Notes under the pieces: generated by a model | Databases searched by the model: none | The model's input: only the letters and a program-made list of their open reading frames with translations | Told to the model about the DNA's origin: nothing | Shown here: positions 63,881 through 64,000 of the stretch, in pieces | How positions within the stretch are numbered: position 1 is the stretch's first letter | Layout of the letters: each line of letters opens with the position of its first letter | Assembly: GCA_003331265.1 (NCBI GenBank) | Contig: QOPV01000003.1 | Coordinates: 18,877-82,876, forward strand | Source: Cryomorphaceae bacterium | Lineage (GTDB): Bacteria; Bacteroidota; Bacteroidia; Flavobacteriales; Flavobacteriaceae | Direction: 5' to 3' | Length of the DNA: 64,000 nt | Program-made: the position numbers and the translations under genes

Positions 63881-63912
63881 CAAATTCACAAAAAAATACC
63901 GATTAGAATCTT
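63881..63912 (-). promoter_or_regulatory. Candidate susC promoter with shared element
   Basis: Minus strand AAGATTCTAATCGGTAT-TTTTTTG-TGAATTTG. Confidence 0.4.
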
Positions 63913-64000
63913 TTAATGATAGTTTTTCAATTTTCAATTCTATTCTTAAAATCTGTTTTAAATAAAAAATTTCTTAGTAACTTCAATTTATCAAAACAGC

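Overview
64 kb of AT-rich chromosome from a Bacteroidota/Flavobacteriia-type bacterium (SusC/SusD pair, BspA/DUF285 surface protein, flavobacterial-style lipoproteins, TAnnTTTG-like -7 boxes). The right half is mostly housekeeping: rsmE, tsaD, tamB, pfkA, gap, lptD, amidase, MCE protein, Fe-S oxidoreductase, bshA, dgkA, and one tRNA-Ser. The left half (about 1-30 kb) is accessory: SSS symporter, cupin/SDR/DLH genes, GHL10/CBM9, katG, GH76, sialidase, a BspA-like protein and many small exported proteins. The most unusual element is a ten-gene minus-strand run at 16518-23294. It alternates exported proteins that look like tandem dimeric alpha/beta-barrel (ABM/Dabb/NIPSNAP-like) domains with NTF2/SnoaL-like lipoproteins. 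Dispersed relatives occur at 1471, 9712, 15792, 28995 and 54304, and 2228-3010 appears to fuse an NTF2-like half to an ABM-like half. A shared promoter-proximal element, roughly AA[CG]ATT[CT]nnAnn[AG]GnAT followed by a T-run and a TAnnTTTG-like box, precedes the head of this run and several dispersed family members, the sialidase (weakly), the small lipoprotein at 12879, and susC. I also found a decayed gene fragment inside the run, a frameshift in an A10 tract in the GH3/beta-lactamase gene, a tamB with no in-frame ATG/GTG/TTG start, and a C-terminal BspA domain that also exists as a separate neighbouring gene. All family calls come from reading the translated sequences by eye; no database search was run.
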